Shown piece after piece: positions 40,410 through 51,395 of a stretch of 64,000 nucleotides of DNA (the first letter of the stretch is position 1; every line of letters starts with the position of its first letter). The notes beneath the pieces were generated by a model. That model was not told where the DNA came from and did no database searches. It saw nothing but the letters and a program-made list of their open reading frames with translations. Location: positions 44,347,087 to 44,411,086 of the forward strand of contig OY759216.1 of the NCBI GenBank assembly GCA_963662175.1. Reading direction: 5' to 3'. The translations under genes were made by a program, and so were the position numbers. This DNA is from Aradus depressus (Eukaryota; Arthropoda; Insecta; Hemiptera; Aradidae).

Positions 40410-41351
40410 TTAAAATAGGAAGTCCTGGTACAGTCTTTGTTTGAGTCGCCTCCCAGGAGTAGGCGCTCCTAGACGGTAGTGTACAGCCCCGGAACAATGC
40501 ACAAGGCCTTCATGGTGATTTTTCACAAGCTTCTCAATGTGAGCTGCAAATAGAGGAACTCCCAGTTTTTCTTGGATTTTGTGATTCCTAACAAACCAGG
40601 GTACGTTTGTTGCTATTCGGAGTACTTTATTTTGAAATGTATGTAATCGTTTCATATTAGTGTTGCTGGTACCAATCCAGACAGGACAGGCATATGTTAG
40701 AAGTGGAAGGGGGGGCTGTCTTAGGTTAGGTTTTATGACTAAGGCCCGGGCTTTAACTACGAGGTCATATCGCCTACCACCAGAGCACTCTTTCGTCATT
40801 CTGGTGGATATGAACCCGACTCTACTGTGGGAGTCCTAAATTTTGCCTACCCTAAATTTTTATTCACCTAGGGTAGGGGTCTTTAACGAGTACCTGACAT
40901 AGTACAGGCTCGGGACCATCGCGTAACGTCCCATCCGAAGGACGGCGTGCTTGAGTTTATTTTACCTGCTGGGTGAAATAAACTAAGGGCCTCGGTCGGG
41001 TTTCGAACCCACGATCTTGAGCTCAGAAGACAAGCACGCATACCACTGAGCTACCGGCGCCCTCGGGGCTGTCTTGTATAAGAGAATAGTACATGTGAGT
41101 TTAAGTGGCGTGTTTCTGTTTATGAGAGGGTAGAGGATGTTAAGTCGTGAATATGCTAGTTGTAGTTTTCTGTTAATGTGTAGTTTCCATGTGAGTCGTG
41201 TATCCAAAAGTACTCCAAGATAGCGCACACCCTGGTCCTTGAGGTTCCAGAGAATTGGGAGGTCATCAATTTGCAGCTGATTTTGTTCTTCTATGGAGAA
41301 TCTGCGCAGAGCGAAGATTTTAGCTTCAGTCTTCCTTACGTAAAAAAACAA
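40410..41351 (-). pseudogene. jockey-clade LINE reverse-transcriptase 3' part, split by a SINE
   Basis: Minus strand. The part at 41351-41078 reads KTEAKIFALRRFS, GVRYLGVLLDTRLTWKLHI and LQLAYSRLNILYPLI; the part at 40720-40410 continues LLTYACPVWIGTSNTNMKRL, KVLRIATNVPWFVRNHKIQE and ends RRLKQRLYQDFLF. These are the thumb and post-RT motifs of jockey LINEs (YLGVxLDxxLxW; AxPVWxxxxxTxxxxLQxxQNKxLR). The two parts are one gene interrupted at 41064/40723 by a SINE. The 5' portion is missing, so this is a 5'-truncated insertion, relatively young because the frame remains open. Confidence 0.9.
40723..41064 (-). mobile_element. tRNA-derived SINE inserted in a jockey LINE, 11-bp target duplication
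   Basis: 342-bp reverse copy with CCTAACCTAA-type tail at the low-coordinate side and GAGGGCGCCGGTAGCTCAG at the other. GGGGCTGTCTT flanks both sides (40712-40722, 41065-41075). Confidence 0.97.
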
Positions 41352-41559
41352 AAAGTCTTCCCTACGTTAAGTTTGAGTCTCCATTTTGAAAACCAGAAAG
41401 AAACTTCTGTGAGGGCTTCCTGGAGCTGTTCAATGGCAACGGAGAGGATACTATGCTGACAGGTGATGATGCCATCTAAAATCTAAGGAATTATTAGCTA
41501 TTGGGAAATGTAATAAGGATCATTTGGAAATACTGGGTATATGCAAGTTATGAGCTGGC

Positions 41560-41690
41560 ATCAGCCGTATTTGTTTGTTTCATTGTACAGCGTCATTCTG
41601 AGAGTGACATTCTTGTGTATAGCCAGTAATGCCAGTAAGAATGATTTTGACAAGAGGAAGATCCTGTAATGGTCATATCACATATATATT
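41560..41690. mobile_element. MITE family P, partial
   Basis: CTGAGAGTGACATTCTTGTG and ATCCTGTAATGGTCATATCA match the 27.7 kb copy. Confidence 0.5.
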
Positions 41691-41736
41691 ATTTTTTTAT
41701 TCATTCTTATAATTTTTCATGAAAACTACCAATAAT

Positions 41737-41975
41737 AGTTAGTTATTTTGACTCAGGCCCTGGCTTTAACTTCGACGAAAGAGCGCTCTGGTGGACATAA
41801 GCCCGATTCTACTCTGTGAGTACTAAATTTTTAACGAGTATCTGACCACACAGGCTCGGGACCATCTGTGTCCCATCCAAAGGACGACGTGGTCAAGGTT
41901 TTTTTCACCTTTCAGATAAAAAATCTAAGGGCCTCGGCCGGGTTTCGAACCCGCGATATTGAGAACAGTAAGGAA
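41737..41975 (-). mobile_element. tRNA-derived SINE, internally deleted
   Basis: Reverse copy with B-box (GGGTTTCGAACCCGCG) and shortened body. Confidence 0.8.
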
Positions 41976-42204
41976 TCGTAATCATCAAATTATTAAAGGA
42001 CACCAGAGAAAAATATCTCTCATATTTTTTACCTCCCCAGCCATACAAAATGGATCAGAAATTCAATGTGGAATTTTTTTCACAGTATATAAAACTACTA
42101 GAAATAAGATACCTTATAGTATATGTTATTTTTGAAGCTTTAAAATTTTAGTGCATGTAATTCTTATGAGCTTTTCTTGCCGATTCGAATTCATGATTTT
42201 TTTT

Positions 42205-42335
42205 GTAAACTGCCTATCATGAGGGCAACCTCGACAGCCGGCTAGAATAAAATATATTAATAAAATCCGTGATAGGTCTGACTGTACTTTTATTTTGCAA
42301 CCTATAAAATAATCACTTCTAACTACGTCAGCCAT
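42205..42335 (+). repeat. PLE-like 3' end fragment, degraded hammerhead-like core
   Basis: ATCATGAGGGCAACCTCGAC at 42216 corresponds to CTGATGATGAGGGCAACCTCGAA in the better copies; the catalytic bases are lost. The tail TTTTATTTTGCAACC and AACTACGTCAGCCATC matches 27.44 kb. Confidence 0.5.
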
Positions 42336-42978
42336 CCTCACATTTTCCCCTGTGCTTCGTAGCTGGGGTAGTGGATAGCTAGGATGTCCACAATTGGTGT
42401 CGCTAACGAAGTTTTTACTAACCTATGAAAAAAGAAGTAGGGGCTATTTGTGGATGTGATCGGGCTTCTTGGCAGAGGGGCAGTATCTCCCCTGAAGGAA
42501 CAAGCTTCAATTCCATCAGAGGCGGCACCTAGTGGCTATTTAAATGTATTCGGGGTAGAAAAGGGGGGGGGGGGGGAGCGAAGGGTCCGAAAATTAAATT
42601 GGGGGCTCCTCCCCTTTGGGCATTACCGGCCCTCTGTGTGGGAGCTGGTCTTGTTGGGGTTCCATAAATATGTGAGAAGAGGGGGCTTGGTGGTTGTTGC
42701 TTGCTTCTGAATAGTCAAACAGAGAACAATACTGGCAGTGTTCTAACAGGGCTAGTGACTGAGGCAGTCTCTATGAGCAGCGCAGTGTCGTACATGATGT
42801 ATTAGTTCATTCTTAGCGCCAACATGTACGAGTATCAACTTGTTTCATTGATCCTTTTCTCCATTTACATTTGATATCATTCCCCTTCAATAATTAAGCA
42901 ACACGTGGTCCATAGTAAATCAGCAAGAACTATATTCTCTGCAGGAGAAATAAAGAATCGTTAATAAATGAATACAGC
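42336..42978. other. no gene recognised
   Basis: A GC-richer part (42450-42710) includes a 12-G run (42566-42577) and an 86-codon frame without domain match. Confidence 0.4.
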
Positions 42979-43110
42979 AGTTAGTTATTGTGACTCATGC
43001 CAGGGCAGTAACTACGAGGTCATATCGCTTACTACATCCTTAATAAAAAACCTAAAGGGTTTCGAACCCGCAATCTTGAGCTGTCTGCAAGCATGCTACC
43101 GATGCCCCCG
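42979..43110 (-). mobile_element. tRNA-derived SINE, strongly deleted
   Basis: Keeps the extreme 3' region (GTGACTCATGCCAGGGC) and tRNA-like head (GGGTTTCGAACCCGC) with the body removed. Confidence 0.7.
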
Positions 43111-43639
43111 ATAAGTACAGCGTTTTGAATGAGCGTTTTAATCGACTCGAGAAAAACTAAATTGTTACCTACACGTATCTCCTCCGACCTCTCTGGTCTA
43201 ATGGCTTACAAATATATGTTACTACAAAGGCTTCGAACATGAAACGAATACAGATATTTCAATCCAAATTTACCCCAGAAGGTTGCAAAAAGGTTAAAGA
43301 GAATGCCATTGAGATCTCCTGTTATGAAGTGATGCCATGAGGGGTCATCCCTACCTGTTTTTATCTTTGGATACATGTCAGGCCAGCCCTTGATTGTGCA
43401 CTTTTGTCGAATTGTGGCACTAAATAAATAAAAAAGAAAAAACCTAAGGAAAATTATACTTTTTGAACGTATAGGTACGATTTATTTAATTTGCATCAAT
43501 TGAGAAAAAATACATTATAATTAAAATAAATGTATACGATAATTTTTTTTTTTTTTTAATTTGTGAATTTATATTATATAAATTTATAACGTAACTAATG
43601 TACGAGCCATGCTGATTTAGCGGAAAACGGATAGGGCAT

Positions 43640-43822
43640 AGGAAGGCAGTAAGAACAATGGATTGTATTCGAAACAGGTCAAGTATCTAAAATCCGAGGA
43701 AAGTGCACTGTATAATGTTAAAACAAATAGAGTAATGCCATCTCTGGACAAAACTGGAAATTAAATGGACTAGAATCAAAATTTAAACCATTGACTTCAA
43801 CAACTACAAATGCAATGTTAAT
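43640..43822 (+). repeat. direct repeat, first copy
   Basis: Shares GAGTAATGCCATCTCTGGAC and AATTAAATGGACTAGAATCA with 45.23-45.41 kb. Same orientation, about 1.6 kb apart. Confidence 0.8.
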
Positions 43823-43894
43823 TGTCTTAGAATTAAATGGAAATACAAACAATTAAAGAAGACTTAAGACCGACTACAGGAAACTTATTTTTTT

Positions 43895-44115
43895 GTGAAC
43901 TTGAAAGAAATAAAACTTGTTTATTTATGGTATTGTCTAATTTCACCAACTATATTTACATGGGAGTACTTTCGGTATTTCTACCACCCTCAGCCAAAAG
44001 CATAAGCATCTTATGCTTTTGGCTGAGGATGGTAGAAATACCGAAAATACTCCCATGTAAATAAAGTTGGTGAAATTAGACAATACCATTAATAAACAAG
44101 TTTTATTTCTTTCAA
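43895..44115. mobile_element. fold-back element with hammerhead-like cores on both arms
   Basis: Inverted repeat from GAAAGAAATAAAACTTGTTT to its complement. Plus arm: CTGAGGA (44023-44029), T, GGTAGAAATACC, GAAA (44043-44046). Minus arm: CTGAGGG (43987-43993), the same hairpin, GAAA then GTACTCCC. Thus one arm has a full consensus core and the other a single A-to-G change. Confidence 0.65.
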
Positions 44116-45229
44116 GTTCATTTGAATTATTTCACAATATCTCTGCAAGGGAGATCTACGATTCCTCTCCGACCTCCAGTTTTGATTGCGTTTAGCCCAT
44201 GGCAGGTTTCCTCTCACCTATGATCTTGTTTACTTTAACTTGTTTACTTTCCGTCACCACCCCTTCCTCACCATTCACGCATCCGTCTGGATATCATCCC
44301 TTGCTCAGTGTCCCAGTGTCAAGGTCAGTGTTCACATCATTATTTATCATTATTTATATAATAAAATTATTTAACCTGAATTGTCCTCATAGCTTAGAAA
44401 CTAAGGAGAGGGGCAGATATATCGTCCCGCCGCGGAGGGCCGGCTATTACGCCCCTACAATTTATATTAAGTATGTGATCTGAACTTTATTATTTACTTA
44501 TTCCCTACACAACTGAGAGGAATCCTGCCATTCGGTTGAGAGCACTCAACTTCGTCCGAGAGGAATCGTGATGTGGGGATTAGACTGTTCCCCCCACTGC
44601 TCTTAATTCGAGAGGAATCCGGCGACGCCCCTCTGCAATAATGTCAGTTTTCATTATTTTTTTGGTATAAATATATGTACGAAAAATACGTGCTGCTTTC
44701 GCATTTTGGCCAAGCAAGCAGAATTAATTATATAGATCAATTATTCGGAAATAGAAAATAATGTAGATTTATAAAAGTAGACGATTATGAATACCGGAAG
44801 ATGATGGAACACTTGAAAAAACTTTTTTTTTTTCTTCTTCATCTTTGTACATGGTAACCTTGTTGGATAGATGATATAATTTATATGCAAAGCTTTTATA
44901 AACAATTGAGGGTATGAGAAGGGCTTAATGCGGTGGAGGTCTCTTTTCGAGGAGGGGGTGTGATAGGAAAGCCCTGGAGAGCAGACAGTATATGATTATA
45001 GGCAAACAATGAAAGGGTAGAACTGAGCCTACAGCACAATGCTCTCTCTCGCTCTGCCACCCCCGCCGCCCCCGTCGCCGCCGCCCTAATAATCAACTTC
45101 TCCCGCCTCCCGACCTACTCCCCTCAGACTATTTATACAGACTGGCACTATATAGACCACTTGTACTTTCTTAGTTGTGGTATGAAGGATGTTATGTCAT
45201 CGAAGGACGTGTGCTTAAGGTTTTGGAAG
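44116..45229. other. no gene recognised; GC-rich retroelement-like segment at 44.40-44.64 kb
   Basis: GGCAGATATATCGTCCCGCC and three spaced copies of GAGAGGAATC (about 44515, 44560, 44609) suggest LTR-type or other repeat debris. Enclosed by the two direct repeats. Confidence 0.35.
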
Positions 45230-45412
45230 GGGGTAAGTACAGTGGATTGTATTCGAAACAGGACAAATATCTGAAGTCACAGGAAAGTGCACTGAATAAT
45301 GTTTAAAGAAATAGAGTAATGCCATCTCTGGACAAAACAGGAAATTAAATGGACTAGAATCAAAATTTAATCCATTGATCTGAACAACTACAAATGCAAT
45401 GTCAATTAAATT
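45230..45412 (+). repeat. direct repeat, second copy
   Basis: Partner of 43.64-43.82 kb, about 85-90% alike by eye. Confidence 0.8.
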
Positions 45413-45588
45413 AAATTAAATTTTCTACTCGTATATTGATTGAAAGTTCTATATTGAGGCAGCACTGAGGTTTCATATATTCCGATCTTCTCAGTGAGAA
45501 AAATATACACAATGAAGTGTTACTGTGTTTAATGTGCACCTCCATCTACAATAATAACAAACATAAAAAACGTTTCTACACCAATATA

Positions 45589-46223
45589 CAGTAGAACCTC
45601 TATAAGTCGAACATCAAGGGAGACGCCAAAAAATTCGAGTAATAGAGTTTTCGACTTATGGAGGATTTCGACTAAGATTCTTTCTAACTAATTTTGAGTT
45701 AGAGAGGTGAAATAAATAAAAATTCTAGTTACAGAGGTAACAAAGATATTTATATTTATTATAAATCAACATTATTTCAAAATATCCTTAAAATAAAAAA
45801 TACGTAGTATATGTAGGTATTAAAAAAAGTCAGTAATTTTTTCTTGCTTTAGATAATTGGTAATCCTATTTATTGTATACTCCTAAATTGTTTTCTAAGA
45901 AACAATGGTGTACATTGTCGGCAAATTCTTAAAGTCAGTAACTTATTTCTCTTCGAGCTATAGAGGTAATAAGTTTCAAATAATCGAGTTGTAAAATAAA
46001 ACATTGCTATGTTCGAGATACAGATGTCCAATTTATTTTTTCGAGTTATAGAGGGAAAATATGTACCAAAATGGCTTGTAGGGACTCACTGATTATTTCG
46101 ACTAATAGAGGGTTGAGATTTCGAGTAATGGAGGTTTTGGGGCTTGAAGGGAAAGGAACAAAACTTTTTTCGAGTTTTGGAGGTTTTCGACTTATCGCGG
46201 TTCGACTTAAAGAGGTTCTACTG
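45589..46223 (-). mobile_element. Tigger-like MITE, inverted relative to 31.5 kb copy
   Basis: Ends CAGTAGAACCTCTATAAGTC / GACTTAAAGAGGTTCTACTG with TA on both sides. 635 bp. The HTH scrap is decayed here. Confidence 0.85.
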
Positions 46224-46562
46224 TATATATAACAATTCGATTGTTCACAAAATTTACAATCCAAATTTACACAATAGAAGGTTGGCAGAGAGTTCTTCTG
46301 TTATGAAGTAGTCCGTTGAGGAATTTTTCACTCAAGTTTCATGTTTTATTTTCTATATATGTGTAAGCGCAGCTGCTGTTGGCTCAAAAGAAAATATATA
46401 ATAAATACCATAAAAAAAAGTTTATAGATTTGTCTGGTTTTCCCTTGACTGACATGTTTTTTACAGTTAATGTCCGAATATGTTTCTGCGATCTGTGTCG
46501 ACGTAGTGGAAAGTTAATAAAATTAATAAAAACAAAGAACTTGTTTAACTTTCATATTGTAT

Positions 46563-47589
46563 CAGGCCCGTGCGCAAGGGGGGGTTTTGGGGGTTCGAAC
46601 CCCCCCCATTAGGACTCTCTTGTACTTTATGACTATCATCATTAAAGTTTTTTTCCACGAAAATTTCATGTATTTTCAAAAGTTATATTTTGGATTCTTA
46701 AATTAACTGTACAGTTCTACAAAATAATGCTTTGTACTTTTTATTCAAAAACAATGCTAAAGATATTGTTATAAATAAATAATTTATATAAATTATTCAC
46801 TTAACACTTGTACGAGGATAAATTTACTGGATTGGAAAAGTATAACACACTTTTCATTTCAATTTCCGCGCTATCGACCTCTATCGATTGTGGGTGATCG
46901 TCAATTGTCGTTGTATCATCGTCAATCTTCATATGACAATGACATGAGGAAAGTGCATTTTTTTCCTTGTTGTTTGCTCGACTTTGTTCATTAATTAACG
47001 GTTGTTGACAGTTATTTCTAACGTTTATTTGTTTGAACGTGAATTTTTACATGGATATCCGTCGCTTTTTGTGCAAAAAACCACGGATAGAAGTCGAAAA
47101 TGTAAGTACTGAATTTTTCACAAGTTGAAATGACAAACCTGGTAACTCGAGTTCCTTGAAGTTTCTATAAAATCCCTTATAAAATTTGCAATGCAGACGC
47201 GTTCCCGAACGTACACCAAATGCTTCGCATTATGGCCATTTTACCCGTGACGACAGCGAAAAATGAACGCTCCTTTTCAACATTGCGTCGTCTGAAAACG
47301 TACATTAGATCGACAATGTCTGAAGATCGGCTCAACGGCTTAGCCTCCCTCAATATACACCGTGAAATGGAGATAAATGTGCAAAAAATTCTGGAAGAAT
47401 TTTTTTCGTTACCTCGAAGAATTAATCTGTTAAGTAATGAGAAATAAATATGAAGTTTTTACATGCAAACGTCTTTAAAAAATAAAATAACAGTTTGTGT
47501 GTTTTTACATATTATTGAAAAAAAACTTTTATTTCAACCCCCCCCCCCCCCCCCCCCCCCACCCTAATTGATTTCTGCGCACGGGCCTG
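46563..47589 (+). mobile_element. hAT transposon with perfect 8-bp target duplication
   Basis: TATTGTAT at 46555-46562 and 47590-47597. Terminal inverted repeats CAGGCCCGTGCGCA / TGCGCACGGGCCTG. Long G run on the left and C run on the right just inside. Contains the two ends of a transposase gene. Confidence 0.95.
47051..47447 (+). pseudogene. hAT transposase, internally deleted
   Basis: The N-terminus MDIRRFLCKKPRIEVEN starts at 47051 and is followed by GTAAGT. From about 47190 the frame reads NADAFPNVHQMLRIMAIL, VTTAKNERSFSTLRRLKTYI and MSEDRLNGLASLNIHR, the C-terminal dimerisation domain (hATC) of the group encoding a zinc-finger MYM/TTF-type transposase. The zinc finger and catalytic core are missing, so the copy is non-autonomous. 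Confidence 0.85.
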
Positions 47590-47597
47590 TATTGTAT

Positions 47598-47913
47598 AAT
47601 CCCACAAAAATGTATACATAAAGTGTACCGTTTCAGCTTACTCCATGGGCAGCACAAAGTTCAACAGTGCCATTTAATTTTGCTAGGTTGGCATATTTAT
47701 ACAATCCTCAGATTACCTGAGTTTTCTAAAGACTGTGACACCCCATCCCTTAGGAAAGACTTGCCTTAACATAACATTTACAAATATTTGAGTTGCCAAT
47801 AATATAACATAATAAAATAAAGAAAATATAAAAAACTAATCAATGTTGTTGTTGAATACATAGTAAATATAAGAAATAAGGGCTATATGACATAATATTA
47901 AAGTGTAAGAAGA
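47598..47913. other. spacer, no gene seen
   Basis: No domain or repeat recognised. Confidence 0.4.
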
Positions 47914-48248
47914 GAGCGCCGGTAGCTCAGTGGTATGCGTGCTTGTCTTCTGAGCTCAAGATCGTGGGTTCGAAACCCGACCAAGGCCCTTAGTTTATTT
48001 TATCTGGGAGGTAAAATAAACTTAAGCAGGCCGTCCATCGGATGGGACGTTAAGCGATGGTCCCGAGCTTGTACGATGTCAGGTACTCGTTGAAGACCCC
48101 TACCCTAGGACCTAGGTGAATAAAAATTTAGGACTCCCACAGTAGAGTCGGGCTCATGTCCACCAGAGTTACAAAAGAGCGCTCTGGTAGTAGACGATAT
48201 GAACTCGTAGTTAAAGCTCGGGCATGAGTCATAAAACACAACCTAATC
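47914..48248 (+). mobile_element. tRNA-derived SINE with 16-bp target duplication
   Basis: TTAAAGTGTAAGAAGA flanks the copy at 47898-47913 and 48249-48264. A-box, B-box and body are intact; tail ACACAACCTAATC. Confidence 0.95.
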
Positions 48249-48423
48249 TTAAAGTGTAAGAAGAAAAATAATATTGCATATATATTACACTGTCTGCACT
48301 CATGTCTCAAACAACACTCTCGTGTTATGTCCCGCTAATGTCTGCGAGACTACACTCATCTGATGTCTACATAGATGACCATTTTGGCGTTTTTATTAAT
48401 AAAAGCGAAACTAACACTCTTTT

Positions 48424-48576
48424 TATAGGTTAGGTTAGGTTTATTTTATAATAAAATAAAATCATATATCATAAGTTTATTTTACCTCCCAAATAAAATA
48501 AATTAAGGGCCTCGATCGGGTTATGAACCCACAATCTTGAGCTCAGAAGTCAAGCACGCATACCACCGGTGCCCTA
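48424..48576 (-). mobile_element. tRNA-derived SINE, body deleted
   Basis: Begins with the GGTTAGGTTAGGTTTATT tail and then jumps to the head half (CCTCGATCGGGTTATGAACC), losing about 200 bp. Confidence 0.75.
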
Positions 48577-49259
48577 CTCTTTATTTATAATCACAAAAAT
48601 AATTACTAATATCTTAAACAGCTGTTTTCATAAAAATTTCAACAATTGGGCGCTTCTCTTCTTAAAAAAAAAAATTAATTTTACAGTAATTTAATATTAT
48701 AATGTGTGTACTTTTTGTAGGTTTGCAGGTTAGTCTGTCTCTCGGCAAACAGACATTTTGCAGATTTAGGTTTTTTGTTCTGTCTTATAGTCAGCTAGAA
48801 TTTTTCCCGATGGAAGGATTGATATTCGGTTAAACATTCTAATTTAACTCTCGTATTACGGCTAAAATCAATATAATTTATGACTTTGAAACCTTTAGGT
48901 CCCGCCCCAGACTGACTGACTGTACTGAACAACTGAAGGGCATAACTCTGCCATACTGCTTGGGATTGATACACTGCGCTAGAGGCACCGGTAACCTATT
49001 AGTAATTTGTGTCTACAATTAATGGTTTGATCATGATCAGGTGTGCGATAATTTGACAGATGCAGGAACATTCCTGGTATTACCGAGGCCAATAGCAGAT
49101 GACATATGGCAGCTCGCTCGCTACCTCAGTAGGCCTGCCTCATCGTCATAATACTGATCTGACTTCATTCGTTACCTGGGCTTAAGGCATTTGAGGACAC
49201 TGGCCAAGGAATCGGACTGTTTTCTTATTGATTTTAATATTAAAAAATAAAATTTTTTT
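48577..49259. other. no gene recognised
   Basis: Short open frames only. Confidence 0.4.
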
Positions 49260-49582
49260 AGAGGGCGCCGGTAGCTCAGTGGTATGCGTGCTTGTCTTCT
49301 GAGCTCAAGATCGTGGGTTCGAAACCTGACCGAGGCCCTTAGTTGGGAGGTTTCATTTTATCTGGGAGGTAAAATAAACTTAAGCATGCCGTCTTTCGGA
49401 TGGGACGCTAAGCGATGATCCCGAGCCTGTACGATATCAGGTACTCGTTAAAGACCCCTACCCTAGGTGAATAAAAAATTAGGGTAGGCAGAATTTAGGA
49501 CTCCCACAGTAGAGGTCTGGTAGTAGGCGATATGACCTAGTAGTTAAAGCCCGGGCATGAGTCATAAAAATTAACCTAACCT
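49260..49582 (+). mobile_element. tRNA-derived SINE, nearly full length
   Basis: Intact A- and B-boxes; short deletion around GAGTCGGGCTC; tail TTAACCTAACCTA. Confidence 0.9.
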
Positions 49583-49616
49583 ATCATTTTTTTACATTCT
49601 TAATGATTTTAATACT

Positions 49617-49965
49617 GAGGGCGCCGGTGGCTGATTGGCATGCGTGCCTGCTTATTGAGCACAAAATCGTGAGTTCAAAACCCGGCTGATACCTTTAGTT
49701 CATTTTATCTGGGAGTTAAAAAAAAAAACTCGAGCATGCCGTCTTTCGGATGAGACGTTAAGCAATGGTCCAGAGTCTGTACGAATACGATACATCGTTA
49801 AAGACTACCTTCTCTACCCTAGGTAAATACAAATTTAGGGTAGGCAAAATTTAGGACTTTCATAGTAAAATCTGGCTCACGTCCACCAGACTGACGAAAG
49901 AGCGCTCTGGTAGTAGGCGATATGTTAAAAGACCGGTCATGAGTCATAATAACTAACTGATCTTA
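49617..49965 (+). mobile_element. tRNA-derived SINE, diverged
   Basis: GAGGGCGCCGGTGGCTGATT start with mutated A-box, B-box GTGAGTTCAAAACCC. Older than the adjacent copy 35 bp upstream and in the same orientation. Confidence 0.85.
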
Positions 49966-50589
49966 ATATTCATCATATTAGTATTTTCATCATCTTCAGT
50001 TGAGAATCAATCGATTTTGTATAATAGTATTATATTTTTTAAATACATGTGAGTTTAAGAAAAATTAATTGTAATTTTTTTATTATAGTTATTATAACGA
50101 TATGCAAACACGCTTACCTTTTTTGTATTTATACATTTAATTTTTTTGAGTTTGTATATTTTATACCTATGTTTCGAGGACTATTTGTTAAAAATCTTTC
50201 AAGTGTAATTATAATTAATTGTTTATAAAAATTTTGAAAATATTTAATTATATACCTAACAATTTAATATTCTTTCTAAGTATTCTATATTTTTTTTCTT
50301 AATATTTTAAAATATAATAATAATTATAATATTAATTTATTTAGTTATTTATGTACTATAGTAAGTTACCCTTATAATATTATTTTGTTTTTAGTAGAAA
50401 GGTTAAGTTTGCATAATACCAGCCAAGCATGAGTACGCTATGTAAATGGTTGGCCAAGATGGACGCCTTGAGAGGTTGTTTAAAATGAAGTAAGATCTTT
50501 TAAGAAAATAACTTGTTAGGTTATTTGTTAGATGGCCTAATAGAAACAATTATCAATGCAATTCGTAGAAGAGTCGAGCCCTCTTCTAA
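49966..50589. other. AT-rich stretch, no gene seen
   Basis: No supported feature. Confidence 0.4.
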
Positions 50590-51395
50590 TTTTCCCTTTA
50601 CTTTTGACTGATTTGACGGAAAATTAATAGGTGCTATCTTTATGAAGTTAATTTAAATTTAAGATTTCATATCGATACATCGGCTATTATTGGGTTTTTT
50701 GAATTGAGCCCCCTCTTCCCTTTGGTCTAATCTCCTGAAAATTAATAGGTTAGGTTAGGTTTTATGACTCATGCCCAGGCTTTAACTACGAGGTCATATC
50801 GCCTACTACCAGAGCGCTCTTTCGTCACTCTGGTGGACATGAGCCAGACTCTACTATGGGAGTCCTAAATTTTGCCTACCCTAAATTTTTATTCATCTAG
50901 GGTAGGGGTCTTTAACGAGTACCTGACATCGTACAGGCTCGGGACCATCGCTTAACGTCCCATCCGAAGGACGGCGTGCTTAAGTTTATTTTACCTCCCA
51001 GATAAAATAAACTAAGGGCCTCGGTCGGGTTACGAACCCACGTTCTTGAGCTCAGAAGTCAAGCACGCATACCACTGAGCTACCGGCGCCCTCCTGAAAA
51101 TTAATAGATGTCATCCGTATGGGATTTTAAATTTACATAAAAAATTTTGTGTGGTTACATCCATTAAGAGAGTTTTTGTGCCATCCACCTTATCACCAGT
51201 TTCATTTGTCTGTTTTGGGTGAAAATCATTCAAGTGTTATGGGATTGTGGTTACACGTATAAAATTTCGTGTCGATACATTCATTCTTTCGGGAGTTATC
51301 GTGTTTACAGACAAACTAGAATTTTTGTTTTCTGGTGTTTGGAAAACATGAAATTTAGACCGATTGCATAACTTCCCCTATACTTCGTATAGGGG
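50590..51395 (+). repeat. family R repeat split by a SINE
   Basis: Forward copy. CTAATCTCCTGAAAATTAAT is cut at 50748 and resumes at 51091. It ends CGATTGCATAACTTCCCCTA. Confidence 0.75.
50749..51090 (-). mobile_element. tRNA-derived SINE, full length, in family R
   Basis: 342 bp. CTCCTGAAAATTAATAG flanks both sides (50732-50748 and 51091-51107); up to three of these bases may be SINE end, giving a 14-17 bp duplication. Tail GGTTAGGTTAGG on the low-coordinate side. Confidence 0.97.

Noticed and set aside
44199..44483. 94-codon open frame starting MAGFLSPMILF
   Set aside because: Looks like a signal peptide but no conserved domain, and it runs into repeat debris. Not supported as a gene.
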